A stretch of DNA of 64,000 bases from Bacillota bacterium (GTDB taxonomy: Bacteria > Bacillota > Clostridia > Lachnospirales > Lachnospiraceae), in the NCBI GenBank assembly GCA_023436065.1, contig JAEZKU010000038.1:22062-86061 (forward strand). Reading direction: 5' to 3'. Each line of letters starts with the position of its first letter. Positions within the stretch are counted from its first letter, which is position 1. The position numbers were made by a program, and so were the translations under genes. Of the stretch, positions 44,030 to 53,630 are shown one piece after another. The notes below the pieces were generated by a model that saw only the letters and a program-made list of their open reading frames with translations, searched no databases and was not told the origin of the DNA.

Positions 44030-45075
44030 TAACTTATCCGCCTTTTTATTCTAATATTAAGAAATCCTATGTTGAAATCTGCCTTCCCTTTTCGTGTATA
44101 GATTGCCTTGTTCAATAAATTCAAATCGTATGCAGCCTGTGACACTTCTCCCCTGCAAATATCAACCGCCACTTTCTTTTCCAGTTCACTGCTCAGGTAA
44201 GAAGTTACTTTACTCTCGCCAATTCGAGTTAATATTTTCATTACTGCATGGACCACATTTTGAAAGGCTTCAAAATTACTTGTTCTATTGATGGAATACA
44301 TGCAAAAATCTACTGCATACTTTTCATATGAATACTCAAATAATTCATATGTATTTCTATGGATTAATTCGTCATGAATTGCATTCAGTGCTTTCGCAAA
44401 GTCATCCGGATTTTTCGATATTTTCCCCTGCAAACTATTTGAATTAAATACTCTATAGTTTACAAATCTGTCATAGGTAAATAAAATTCGATCCGCCGTT
44501 GTAAGTAACATTTTATTAAAATAAATATCATTTGTATTTTTTGTGTCCTGATATTTCAGATTAGTTTTTACAACAAAATCTCTTTTCATAAATTTGTTCC
44601 ACGGTACTCCGCTGTCGATTTGAAACAGTCTGTCCTTAATATCCAGACTATTCACGATACAATCCCTGTTGTAGTCCGGTTTTCTCCACCCAATCACCTT
44701 CCCCTTCTCGCAGATATTATTTCCGAACACAATCACATCCGTATTATGTTTTAATGCTTTTTTCAGCAGCTTACCTACCATATTCTTAGAGAACGTATCA
44801 TCCGAATCCAAGAACATAATATAGTCACCGGTCGCAACACTCATTCCTAAATTTCTTGCAACTCCGGCATGCCTGTTGGATTGAGTCAGAATAGCAATTC
44901 TATTATCCACATGCCTGTATTGTTCCAATATTGATAAGGATGCATCCGTAGAACCATCATCAACAAATATGATTTCTAAATTACGATAGGTTTGCTTTAT
45001 CAAGCTATTGATGCATTCCTCTAAATACAGCTCGCAATTATAAACCGGTACAACAATACTCACTTTTTCGTCCAT
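44029..45075 (-). CDS. GT2-family glycosyltransferase
   Basis: 348 residues, inverting GT-A enzyme: KVSIVVPVYNCELYLEECINSL, EIIFVDDGSTDAS, NLGMSVATGDYIMFLDSDDTF with the DxD motif. The C-terminal third is variable. It should add one sugar to the lipid-linked repeat unit at the inner membrane face. Three bases separate it from the upstream GT4 gene. Confidence 0.9.
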   Translation of the reverse strand: MDEKVSIVVPVYNCELYLEECINSLIKQTYRNLEIIFVDDGSTDASLSILEQYRHVDNRIAILTQSNRHAGVARNLGMSVATGDYIMFLDSDDTFSKNMVGKLLKKALKHNTDVIVFGNNICEKGKVIGWRKPDYNRDCIVNSLDIKDRLFQIDSGVPWNKFMKRDFVVKTNLKYQDTKNTNDIYFNKMLLTTADRILFTYDRFVNYRVFNSNSLQGKISKNPDDFAKALNAIHDELIHRNTYELFEYSYEKYAVDFCMYSINRTSNFEAFQNVVHAVMKILTRIGESKVTSYLSSELEKKVAVDICRGEVSQAAYDLNLLNKAIYTRKGKADFNIGFLNIRIKRRIS

Positions 45076-45078
45076 CTA

Positions 45079-46296
45079 TCAGTCCTCTTTCAGATTATTA
45101 ATAAGGTTCACAAAATCCGTATAGCTCTTGCCAAAATTATATTGATCATTTATGAATGCAGCTCCGTTTTGTCCTATGGAACTACCATCAATTTCACCAT
45201 TTAATATTTTGCGAATAGCTGTAGCGTAATCCTCCGGACTTGAACAGTGCAAATACGAATCTCTTCCGGCAGGTATTCCTTCAATCCCGATATCATTGGT
45301 CAGGACCGGTATTCCCGCAGACATAGCTTCCAAAATCTTAACTTTAATACCTGCCCCATGAACCAATGGTGCTACCAAGCATAGGCATTCTTCGAAATAT
45401 TGGGATACATCTTCGATATATCCGGTTACAATGACTCTCTCGCTGCAGTATTTCAGTAATTCCTTATTTGGATTACTTCCAACAATAACGAACCGCAGAT
45501 CTGTATCTGCAAGCAAGGGTAATACCTTTTCAATAACCCAAATTGCAGTGGAATAGTTCTCAACACGGCTCATTGCACCATAAAAAAGTAAATCGTGATT
45601 TGGTTTGTTACCTCTCTTCACATGATGATAGTTCGTGAAAAAAGGTACCCAGATGCTTATATTCCTGACAGCTTCCTCCTCAATCAGTTTTTTATCCTTA
45701 GGATTATTAACGATTACTGAATCTGCTTGCTTTAAAGCCCTTACTTCAATCTGTTTTGCGCGATTGTATTTATACAGGCTTATCTGCTTTTTGATCCCAC
45801 CACCGGAATTAACATATTTTCTGTAGTAAGAGAGAAACATAACATCTTCTTCAATTGCTATGATCTTTGCCTTAGGGAACATTTTTCTGAATTTTCCTGC
45901 AAACAAAGCTATTTGAGTCCATTGAAGAATAATTATTTCAGGATTGTAATTATTCTTTTTCAGGCATTTCAGTATCTGGTCCCAATAGTAATGATTTGTC
46001 TCCCCGGCATAATACTGGAATGGATTTATCTCGAAATTTGTAAACTGAATGCGTCTCTTAATATTTGAAAAATTAATCGTGTGGGTCCACGGAATGATTT
46101 CACTGCTTAACCGGAAGCTTTCATGGTCCTTTCGTGCCTCCTCATATTCAGAAAGCCCACAAAAGGTAATCAGCTTAATATCATACTCACCGGATTCATT
46201 TAATTTTTTTATGTAATAATTATGTATTTTCCCACCGGCATGTGGGACCTTCTCATAGGGAGCACACAATGACACCCATAAAATTTCTTTCTTCAT
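45079..46296 (-). CDS. GT4-family glycosyltransferase
   Basis: 405-residue GT-B enzyme. The C-terminal half has FYGAMSRVENYSTAIWVIEKVLP, VTGYIEDVSQYFEECLCLVAPLVHGAGIKVKILEAMSAGIPVLTN with the EAMSAG nucleotide-sugar motif. N-terminal half is typical of polysaccharide enzymes (WVSLCAPYEKVPHAGG). Donor unknown. Part of the single leftward operon. Confidence 0.88.
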   Translation of the reverse strand: MKKEILWVSLCAPYEKVPHAGGKIHNYYIKKLNESGEYDIKLITFCGLSEYEEARKDHESFRLSSEIIPWTHTINFSNIKRRIQFTNFEINPFQYYAGETNHYYWDQILKCLKKNNYNPEIIILQWTQIALFAGKFRKMFPKAKIIAIEEDVMFLSYYRKYVNSGGGIKKQISLYKYNRAKQIEVRALKQADSVIVNNPKDKKLIEEEAVRNISIWVPFFTNYHHVKRGNKPNHDLLFYGAMSRVENYSTAIWVIEKVLPLLADTDLRFVIVGSNPNKELLKYCSERVIVTGYIEDVSQYFEECLCLVAPLVHGAGIKVKILEAMSAGIPVLTNDIGIEGIPAGRDSYLHCSSPEDYATAIRKILNGEIDGSSIGQNGAAFINDQYNFGKSYTDFVNLINNLKED

Positions 46297-46321
46297 TACT
46301 CTCCTCGTTCCCTAATATTCT

Positions 46322-47317
46322 TTATAGTAATTTTTTTCTCAGCTCAACCGGCTTCTGATCAGACAATCTATATTCCTCATGTAATAACCCTTCCTCTGAA
46401 ATCTGCTGAAACCAATTTCTGAAGGAATACTTATCAATTAATTCAGGTTTCATTTTTTTATAAGGTGTGTCAATAAAAGTCCTAAGATTAGATATGTCAT
46501 CAATGCCATAAATAAATATATTATTCTTATTATAGAAATCGAAATTTACGATATTGGCATTATCAGTGATTAATTTCTTTTCAAAAAACAGTGCTTCCAG
46601 CGATCTTAGGGTTAATCCCGTCTGATTATCATTTACAATCTCTAATATCGCTTTGCTGTTCATTAATAATTCCAGAATTTTTTGATATGGAACAGGCTTT
46701 GCTATATATCTTATTCCGGCTTCCATAAATTCTTTGTTGTCCGATACGATTAGCCGGATATCAAGGCTCATTCCTTCTCTGTTAAAAATCTCACTTAGGT
46801 TTCTTATCTTGTTTCTTCTATTTTTATCAAATCCTACATACATCACATCAGTAGTAATTTTAAACGGTTGATGCTTTATAAAACTGTGAAGATGAAAGTA
46901 AAACTGATGGAGAAAGGTGATATGATTGGATTTGCTATAATCTTCGTCAAAGCAGTAAAGCTTGCAAAATTGTCTATACTGGTTAATATCATAATCAGGC
47001 ACGTTCCAAAACCAAAGCTTAATCACGCATTTATCATGATACTTTCTGATCCATCTGATCAATGGTAAGTCAGGATAATCATCAAACAGAATGATCTGAT
47101 CGTACTGTTTCAACTTGCTCCTGCTTAAACGGACTATTAATTCAAATAAGATATCCGAACCACTGCTTTTGATGACCTTAACAATTTTACGGCCAATCCG
47201 TCCCTTACCATAAAAAGCATCCAGGACATCAACCTCATTTGTATCCATCCTGATTGCTTTCACTATAAAAGAGTCAAAATCATCTGTTATTCTTTTTATT
47301 ATTAATACCTTACTCAT
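46322..47317 (-). CDS. Probable GT-B glycosyltransferase, family uncertain
   Basis: 331 residues, lower sequence similarity to known families by eye. DVMYVGFDKNRRNKIRNLSEIF, then PVPYQKILELLMNSKAILEIVNDNQTGLTLRSLEALFFEKKLITDN resembles the C-terminal donor-binding half of CgeB-like and LPS transferases. There is no membrane segment. AT content is higher than in neighbouring genes. Expected to add a sugar to the repeat unit. Confidence 0.65.
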   Translation of the reverse strand: MSKVLIIKRITDDFDSFIVKAIRMDTNEVDVLDAFYGKGRIGRKIVKVIKSSGSDILFELIVRLSRSKLKQYDQIILFDDYPDLPLIRWIRKYHDKCVIKLWFWNVPDYDINQYRQFCKLYCFDEDYSKSNHITFLHQFYFHLHSFIKHQPFKITTDVMYVGFDKNRRNKIRNLSEIFNREGMSLDIRLIVSDNKEFMEAGIRYIAKPVPYQKILELLMNSKAILEIVNDNQTGLTLRSLEALFFEKKLITDNANIVNFDFYNKNNIFIYGIDDISNLRTFIDTPYKKMKPELIDKYSFRNWFQQISEEGLLHEEYRLSDQKPVELRKKLL

Positions 47318-47349
47318 ACTAACTCTGAACTCCTTTCGAAAAAGGCATA

Positions 47350-48192
47350 TTATGCTGTGATGTCAAACCTATTTACCAAGCCATCGAAAGCTCCGCGCCA
47401 GACGCTTTTGAAAATATCAAAATATCTGATGTCTTTCGGAACCAATACCAATGCCACCGTATATTTCAGGATATATTTTATACATGGCCAGGCAAACATG
47501 GATGAAACATGTGTAAAGCCCCAGGTCCAGAAATATGACAGGCTATAAAAGTTTTTAATGTTAAAGGTCTTTTTGTACGGGTGGTAAATAAAATGCTCAT
47601 TATAATAAAACTCCATCCCATTCCTCTGTAGATGATAAATAAACAAACTCTCTTCTCCCTGCGATATCATATTTCCTAATCCGAGTCTCTCATTGAACCT
47701 GATTTTACAGTCGGTCAAGTTCTTTAGCGGAACAACAAGACAAATAGACACGATATCATGGATCAAATGCCAGCCTCTGATCCGGCCTTTTGACTGTGCT
47801 GCTAAGCTAAAGGATTTATTTAGCACAGGATCTATTGTATGTAAGCTATATGCCCGGATCTCACAAGAAAGTAAATAGTCCAATGCCTCCTTTGGGAACC
47901 ATGCGTCATCATCTACAAACATAATCAAGGAGTTTTGTACATTTTCATTCTGCTCTTTGTAAATGATATCAAGTGCCAGGTTTCGGGCAGCTGACAAGGG
48001 AATAACCCCTCCTGTCCTCACCTCCAGCAATTCACATTTATGAAAGCTATATATTTGGTTTACTGACAGATCATCGCTTTGATTGATAAAATAAACCTTA
48101 ATATCCTCTGAAATATCAATTGATTTTGCCATTCTTATAAAATCATTTGGATTCTTTAGATTAGATGGTATTACCAAATATAATTTATTCAT
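47350..48192 (-). CDS. GT2-like glycosyltransferase
   Basis: About 280 residues. NKLYLVIPSNLKNPNDFIRM and RNLALDIIYKEQ, SLIMFVDDDAWFPKEALDYLLS give a GT-A fold with the DDD metal site. The C-terminus has a hydrophobic stretch suggesting membrane contact. ATG at 48192 with GAGGAG four bases upstream was chosen over an unsupported start 17 codons earlier. Confidence 0.8.
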   Translation of the reverse strand: MNKLYLVIPSNLKNPNDFIRMAKSIDISEDIKVYFINQSDDLSVNQIYSFHKCELLEVRTGGVIPLSAARNLALDIIYKEQNENVQNSLIMFVDDDAWFPKEALDYLLSCEIRAYSLHTIDPVLNKSFSLAAQSKGRIRGWHLIHDIVSICLVVPLKNLTDCKIRFNERLGLGNMISQGEESLFIYHLQRNGMEFYYNEHFIYHPYKKTFNIKNFYSLSYFWTWGFTHVSSMFAWPCIKYILKYTVALVLVPKDIRYFDIFKSVWRGAFDGLVNRFDITA

Positions 48193-48266
48193 TTTCTCCT
48201 CACTATACCAACTCACAAAATGTACAAGGAAAATTAAGCTCACGGCATGATTCTGCGCGAAACGAT

Positions 48267-49475
48267 TTACTTGATTGCTTCAACCAGCATATTCGTAACC
48301 GCTCCAGGGGAATAAAACTTCTCATATATCCGCCTGGACTTTAATTTTATCTTATCCCTGATGACCGGGTCTCTCATCTTAATGATTGCTTTGCAGAAAT
48401 CCTCAGCCGTATCAGCAATCAGGATATCCTCCCCCTTCTCGTAATGTAGACCTTCTGCACCAATTGTTGTAGATACGGCAGGCATTCCTTTCGAAAAGGC
48501 TTCAATCAATTTCACTCTTTGCCCACTGCCTATGAAAAGAGGAACTATGGTGCAATCACAGGTATCATAATATTCATCTACAGCTTCGACATAACCGGTC
48601 ACAATCATATTAGGATGATCAGAGGTAAGATTTTTTACCTCATCGCTTGGGTTTTTCCCAACAATATATAACTTATAGTCAAAAGCACTCTCCTTAAGTA
48701 ATGGAACTACTTCTTTCAGAAACCAAATCAGACCTTGATTATTCGGCTCCCATGTGAGTGTTCCAATAAACAAGATATGAAGCTCGGTATTATTCCTTTC
48801 TTTCCTAATGCCTCTATCCTGAACCCCGATCGGAATGATCATATGCGGAAAGTCCCTTCCTGCCAGCTCCTTTAGCGCGGTATAGTCCGCAGAAGAGAGT
48901 ACAATCGTACGATCTACGCTCTGTAATGCAGTTCTTTCAAAAACAGTCAGTTTCTTCGCTTCAAGACTCAATAAGGCCTTTTTTACAAAGCTTCCTGTAT
49001 TTTCTGCATTTCTCTTCATAATTAATGCTTCACAATTATGCTCATCCAGAATGAACTTAGCCTTTGGCCACAACTTTTTCGCCGCCCGTAAATACACACA
49101 CATCGGCAGATGGTCGAAATAAACACAATCATAAGTATACTTTTCACGCAAACCTGTTAAGTATTTCAGCATTTCCTTTGACTGATACTTATATGTATTA
49201 AAAGACAGAGGCAATATCAGGCTTTTGAAAAGCAACCTCATCATATAGGATTTATTTTCTGCAGTTGTTAGCCTTTGATAGATTTGCCTAACATTTCTGC
49301 ATACCTTCAATATCTCTGACTCATATTCCAACATGTCATTCATCGTCTCTTTGAATGAAGCCAAATCAATATGATGACCGTCGTTTTTCAGGGCTTGTAA
49401 GGTTGTATATGATTTAATCTTCCCTCCATTATCCAAAGGATATGGCAATAAGTTCGTCAAGAATAGTATATTCAT
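48267..49475 (-). CDS. GT4-family glycosyltransferase
   Basis: 402-residue GT-B enzyme, similar in layout to the one at 45079: MNILFLTNLLPYPLDNGGKIKSY, LDEHNCEALI, FIGTLTWEPNNQGLIWFLKEVVP and VPLFIGSGQRVKLIEAFSKGMPAVSTT, the donor-binding Glu motif. The two GT4 proteins may be paralogues acting at successive steps. Confidence 0.9.
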   Translation of the reverse strand: MNILFLTNLLPYPLDNGGKIKSYTTLQALKNDGHHIDLASFKETMNDMLEYESEILKVCRNVRQIYQRLTTAENKSYMMRLLFKSLILPLSFNTYKYQSKEMLKYLTGLREKYTYDCVYFDHLPMCVYLRAAKKLWPKAKFILDEHNCEALIMKRNAENTGSFVKKALLSLEAKKLTVFERTALQSVDRTIVLSSADYTALKELAGRDFPHMIIPIGVQDRGIRKERNNTELHILFIGTLTWEPNNQGLIWFLKEVVPLLKESAFDYKLYIVGKNPSDEVKNLTSDHPNMIVTGYVEAVDEYYDTCDCTIVPLFIGSGQRVKLIEAFSKGMPAVSTTIGAEGLHYEKGEDILIADTAEDFCKAIIKMRDPVIRDKIKLKSRRIYEKFYSPGAVTNMLVEAIK

Positions 49476-49482
49476 CTGCTTC

Positions 49483-50229
49483 TTATCCTTTCGGTCGATA
49501 CTTGATAGCCAGTCTTACTATCTTCCTGTCATCGACAAGATATCTTTTCGCCATTCTCTTGGGATCCTGTGTAATGCGAAAGAGCCATTCTAATCCATGA
49601 TCGGCCATCCATCTGGGTGCCCTCTTAATATTCCCTGCTTCAAAATCAAGGCTTGCCCCCAACCCCAAGGAAAGGGGAATCTCAAGTTTATCTTTATTAT
49701 TTAAAATAAACAGTTCCTGCTTCGGACATCCAAGCCCAACAATGAGAATATGAGGATGAACAGCTTTGATCATTTGCTCTATCTTATTCATCTCCAAATC
49801 ATCTCTCTCAAAGCCAAAGGGAGGGGAATAGGTTCCCACCACCTTTAAGGCGGGATATTTTTTCATAAGATTGTCAGCCGCCTTTGCAGCAACACCTTCA
49901 GCCGCCCCCAGAAAGAACATCCTATATCCCTTATTTGCTGCCATCTCGCATAACAAAGGGAATAAATCCGACCCCGAGATTTTTTCTTTTATCGGTGTAC
50001 CATACCATTTCGCAATCCATAAAAGTGGCTTTCCGTCTGCCAGGATCAGATCCGCATTTTTATAGACCTCACACAATTCACCGCCGCCTTCCAGCTGGAC
50101 AATATGATCCACATTAGGTGTGACCACATACGCCTTTTGATTTTTCTGTATCAAAGAGTCAATGACTCCCAAGGTCTCACCTATTGTTAAATTATCTATC
50201 TCTGTATTCATAAACTTTAATCTGGCCAT
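49483..50229 (-). CDS. WecG/TagA/CpsF-family glycosyltransferase (GT26)
   Basis: 248 residues; membrane-associated GT26 enzyme that usually adds N-acetylmannosaminuronate or N-acetylmannosamine as second sugar on undecaprenyl-diphospho-GlcNAc type lipid. Marks: YVVTPNVDHIVQL, ADLILADGKPLLW, FFLGAAEGVAAKAA, VGLGCPKQELF and APRWMADHGLEWLFRI. ATG 50229 with GAGGG upstream is the better start. Being next to the initiating transferase fits a second-step enzyme. Confidence 0.9.
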   Translation of the reverse strand: MARLKFMNTEIDNLTIGETLGVIDSLIQKNQKAYVVTPNVDHIVQLEGGGELCEVYKNADLILADGKPLLWIAKWYGTPIKEKISGSDLFPLLCEMAANKGYRMFFLGAAEGVAAKAADNLMKKYPALKVVGTYSPPFGFERDDLEMNKIEQMIKAVHPHILIVGLGCPKQELFILNNKDKLEIPLSLGLGASLDFEAGNIKRAPRWMADHGLEWLFRITQDPKRMAKRYLVDDRKIVRLAIKYRPKG

Positions 50230-50266
50230 CAATTACCCTCTCAAATATGTAAAACAATTTATAGAA

Positions 50267-51343
50267 TTACAGCAGCTCTATCCTATTCGCTGCACTTAAT
50301 GCATCCACAATCATTTTTACATCCTGTGCCTTATGCTTATTGCAGACCATAATTGCATCCGGTGTATCTACCACAACAAGATTGTCAACGCCAACAACAG
50401 CTACCAGCTTTTTGCTGGAATAAATGGTGCTGTTCGATGTATTAATCGCAATGGCATCTCCTAACGTAATATTCCCATTCTCGTCAGCCTCATAAAGAAT
50501 GTTCATCATATCCCAAGAGCCAACATCATTCCAGCCAAAATCACCCGGAACTACCAACACATCGCCGTTCGCTGCAGAGGGTTCCATGATTGCGTAGTCC
50601 ACAGAGATCTTGCGAATTCTCGGGTAAATCGCCTCTACCATCTCCCTTTCAGCCTCCGTGTTCATCGCGACACCAATCTTACAGAGATCTTCATATATAT
50701 CAGGAATAAACTGCTTAAACTTTGTGAGAATGGTACTTGCCTTCCATATAAACATGCCACTGTTCCATGCATATGCCCCTGTTGCGATATAAGCCTTTGC
50801 GGTCTCCTCATCAGGCTTTTCTTTAAATTCGGTAACCGTTTTTGCCGGAGCTTTCAATGATTGATCAAATTTGATATAACCGTAACCGGTCGCCGGGAAT
50901 GTCGGTGTAATACCAATCGTCACCAGTTTGTCCTGCTCCTCCACCGCTTTCACTGCCTCGGCAAGGACCCTTGTAAAACCTGCTGTATCTTTGATATAAG
51001 CATCAGAAGGTGTGATAACCATCACTCCGTCGCCATACTTTTTCACGATCTCCATTGCTGCGTAGCCAATACATGCTGCCGTATTTCGAGCAGATGGTTC
51101 AGAGAGAATATGATTGGGTGTAATCCGGCTTTTTGTCGCCTTCAACATAGGCTTCACCTGTGCTGCATTCGTCACAATGAAGATATCTCTCTTATCTACC
51201 GTATAAGAAAGCCGGTCAATCGTTTCATTAACCATTAACTCTTTCCCGGACATATTTAAAAGCTGTTTCGGTGTATTCTGTCTTGATAAAGGCCAAAACC
51301 GGGTACCACCACCGCCTGCCATAATCACGCCATATTTTTTCAT
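50267..51343 (-). CDS. manC: Mannose-1-phosphate guanylyltransferase
   Basis: 358-residue enzyme making GDP-mannose from mannose-1-phosphate and GTP. It begins GVIMAGGGGTRFWPLSRQNTPKQLL (nucleotide-binding) and has EKPDEETAKAYIATGAYAWNSGMF and VPGDFGWNDVGSWD. It is a single-domain type without C-terminal isomerase domain. Presence inside the locus predicts mannose or a GDP-mannose-derived sugar (fucose, rhamnose) in the polymer. No GDP-sugar dehydratase is seen here, so mannose itself is likelier. Confidence 0.93.
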   Translation of the reverse strand: MKKYGVIMAGGGGTRFWPLSRQNTPKQLLNMSGKELMVNETIDRLSYTVDKRDIFIVTNAAQVKPMLKATKSRITPNHILSEPSARNTAACIGYAAMEIVKKYGDGVMVITPSDAYIKDTAGFTRVLAEAVKAVEEQDKLVTIGITPTFPATGYGYIKFDQSLKAPAKTVTEFKEKPDEETAKAYIATGAYAWNSGMFIWKASTILTKFKQFIPDIYEDLCKIGVAMNTEAEREMVEAIYPRIRKISVDYAIMEPSAANGDVLVVPGDFGWNDVGSWDMMNILYEADENGNITLGDAIAINTSNSTIYSSKKLVAVVGVDNLVVVDTPDAIMVCNKHKAQDVKMIVDALSAANRIELL

Positions 51344-51401
51344 AATTTTTTCCTCTTATATTAAAAATATCCTTCAGCTCACGTTTATGAATCCAAATAA
51401 C

Positions 51402-52814
51402 TTACTTCGCACCTCTCCCAAACAGTACCACCCATATTGTCTTCAGTAAAATCCTGATATCCATGCCCAAGGACCAGTTATCGATATAATCCAGGTCCAG
51501 CTTAACTACATCTTCGAAATCTGTAATATCACTTCTGCCGCTCACCTGCCATAGGCCGGTAACGCCTGATTTTAGGGCAAGCCTGCGTTTATGCCTATTT
51601 TCATATTGGACAAATTCATTTTCTGTAGGGGGTCTTGTTCCGACAAGGCTCATGTCACCTTTTAAGACATTGAAGAACTGAGGAAATTCGTCTAGGCTTG
51701 TTTTTCTCAAAAATCTACCCACCTTGGTAACTCTAGGATCGTTCTTCATCTTAAACATAAACCCGTTCATTTCATTCTGCGCCATTAGCTCCTGTTTTCT
51801 TTTTTCGGCATCCATATACATGGATCGAAATTTATAGATGCGAAATCTTCTGCCGTTTTTTCCAATCCTTACCTGAGTAAAAAAGATTGGCCCCGGGGAT
51901 TCTATTACAATCGCCGGTGCAATAAATACCGTGAGAATCAGCGTTATCAGGCACCCTACCAATCCACCGATGATATCCGTCACTCTCTTTAGAAGCAGTT
52001 GACTTTCTTTATACATCTTTGTACTGAACGTCAGAACATGATAGCCGCTCACTTCTCTGACAACCTTCTCATGAATATTCAGACCGAAGGTATTAATACT
52101 TAAGTCTACGGTTATGCCCATATTTTGAAATTCAAGCACAATCTCCTCCAGCTTCAGACTGCCCACAAGCTCATTTGGAACATGGATAAACACACCGTCG
52201 ATTACTTCCTGTCTGGCAATCTCAAACATATTGTCCCTGCCTGCTTTTACTTCGACCCCATAGAATTTCTCACCAACCAGGTCAGCATCCAGAAGGGTCA
52301 GGTAAGCAACCTGATAATCCCATTCATTTTCCCTATGTATCTTAGTAAATACCTTCTTAACCTGATCAGAGGTCGTCATGATCATGATTTTATAGCTTGC
52401 ATTGCTTTTCTTATAAAGTCCGAGGAGTAGCAGCTTAAAATACTGTCTGAGCAGATAAGTCGTCAAAGTGTTCAATAGCAGGAAGCAAAAAAAGAACAGT
52501 CTGGAGTAAAATGCTCCCTCCTGGAACAGGTACATGACCGCTGTCAGTGTCACGGCAAGCAGCACATTGACTTTGACAACCACGAACATCTCCTCAAGGA
52601 ATCCCCTCTTGAACAATCCGCTGTAGGTATCATTTAGATAATATAAAGCGATATACAGCAATAATACCGTTATGAATGCTCCTCCATAGATATTCCTTCC
52701 AGACCACTGGTTAAAGAAACCTCCAAAGCGTATCCAGGCTGCCATCAGGAAGGATATAATAATGCTGATCAGATCTACCAGCAGGAGATATCGGTTAGGC
52801 ATATTCTTTTTCAT
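51402..52814 (-). CDS. Initiating polyprenyl-phosphate sugar phosphotransferase (WbaP/CpsE type)
   Basis: 470-residue integral membrane enzyme that moves a sugar-1-phosphate onto undecaprenyl phosphate, the first step of repeat-unit synthesis. Four membrane segments lie in the first 130 residues, then a CoA-binding-like domain, a fifth hydrophobic segment (about 275-305) and the catalytic domain: PGPIFFTQVRIGKNGRRF, IYKFRSMYMDAE, KTSLDEFPQFFNVLKGDMSLVGTRPP and SGVTGLWQVSGRSD. ATG 52814 with GGTGG five bases upstream is the start; it overlaps the end of the upstream gene by 20 bases. Confidence 0.93.
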   Translation of the reverse strand: MKKNMPNRYLLLVDLISIIISFLMAAWIRFGGFFNQWSGRNIYGGAFITVLLLYIALYYLNDTYSGLFKRGFLEEMFVVVKVNVLLAVTLTAVMYLFQEGAFYSRLFFFCFLLLNTLTTYLLRQYFKLLLLGLYKKSNASYKIMIMTTSDQVKKVFTKIHRENEWDYQVAYLTLLDADLVGEKFYGVEVKAGRDNMFEIARQEVIDGVFIHVPNELVGSLKLEEIVLEFQNMGITVDLSINTFGLNIHEKVVREVSGYHVLTFSTKMYKESQLLLKRVTDIIGGLVGCLITLILTVFIAPAIVIESPGPIFFTQVRIGKNGRRFRIYKFRSMYMDAEKRKQELMAQNEMNGFMFKMKNDPRVTKVGRFLRKTSLDEFPQFFNVLKGDMSLVGTRPPTENEFVQYENRHKRRLALKSGVTGLWQVSGRSDITDFEDVVKLDLDYIDNWSLGMDIRILLKTIWVVLFGRGAK

Positions 52815-53505
52815 CAAATCCACCAAAATCCACTTCCTTAATAAAGAGTTTGTTTTTTCTTGAGATCGCGATACATAATACTATAAGTATCACAATAATC
52901 AGCATTACAACCAGAAGTGCTTTTAACTGAAAAGGACTTTGCTGAGGCTGTACAGCCAGTTGATATAGGATAGAGCCGGAAACCTCCTCAATCTGCTCAA
53001 TCTGATTATCTGCAGTAAAGATGACCGAAAGCCCGCATAATTCATAAATACGTTTGTCTATATAAATCATAAGGTCCCTGGCATCTAGTGACATTTTACT
53101 CAAATTCAATTCCTGCTCTATAACAAAAATATCTTCTCTGGCCTGAACTAAATTCTCCAGTTCCATCAAGTCCGTCTTATCCGGCTTATAATCACACCTG
53201 CTGAAATAATCCTTCAGACTATGATAATATAAATACTCCGCATTTCCTGTCTCAGTATTGGAGGGCTCCATCCCACCATACTGTCTGACCAGCATCTCCA
53301 GTATTAACTGCTCCGAAGGATTAAAGCCTTCCGCCCTTGAAAAAAGTACCACCTCTGACATAACCGGAATACTACCCTTATTCTCCTGGCTGTTTACGAT
53401 TAATCTGGCGACGATTACGATCATACAGATCCCCAGAAGAATACCGGCCAGGGTAATCACATATCTGTAATCTACCATTCTCTTTCTGTGAAAGTAATTC
53501 TCCAC
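52795..53505 (-). CDS. Two-membrane-segment protein of unknown family in the polysaccharide locus
   Basis: About 236 residues, not recognised. One membrane segment lies near the start (ITLAGILLGICMIVIVARLIV), an outside domain of about 150 residues follows, then a second segment (LVVMLIIVILIVLCIAI) and a short cytosolic tail. This is the layout of Wzz/CpsC co-polymerases but no family motif is seen. The start is most likely GTG at 53505, since GGAGGG lies eight bases upstream; ATG 53520 is inside that ribosome site. It sits between the CpsD kinase and the initiating transferase. Confidence 0.6.
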   Translation of the reverse strand: MENYFHRKRMVDYRYVITLAGILLGICMIVIVARLIVNSQENKGSIPVMSEVVLFSRAEGFNPSEQLILEMLVRQYGGMEPSNTETGNAEYLYYHSLKDYFSRCDYKPDKTDLMELENLVQAREDIFVIEQELNLSKMSLDARDLMIYIDKRIYELCGLSVIFTADNQIEQIEEVSGSILYQLAVQPQQSPFQLKALLVVMLIIVILIVLCIAISRKNKLFIKEVDFGGFDEKEYA

Positions 53506-53630
53506 TTTTGTTCCCTCCATACACGACACTACAATAATTTACCGATCTTTCGTGTATTAGGGCTGTCAAAGTCTTTTGAGAAGCCTTCCTAAGTGGATCA
53601 TATCTTTCTCAGATGTATAGGAATAACTGA

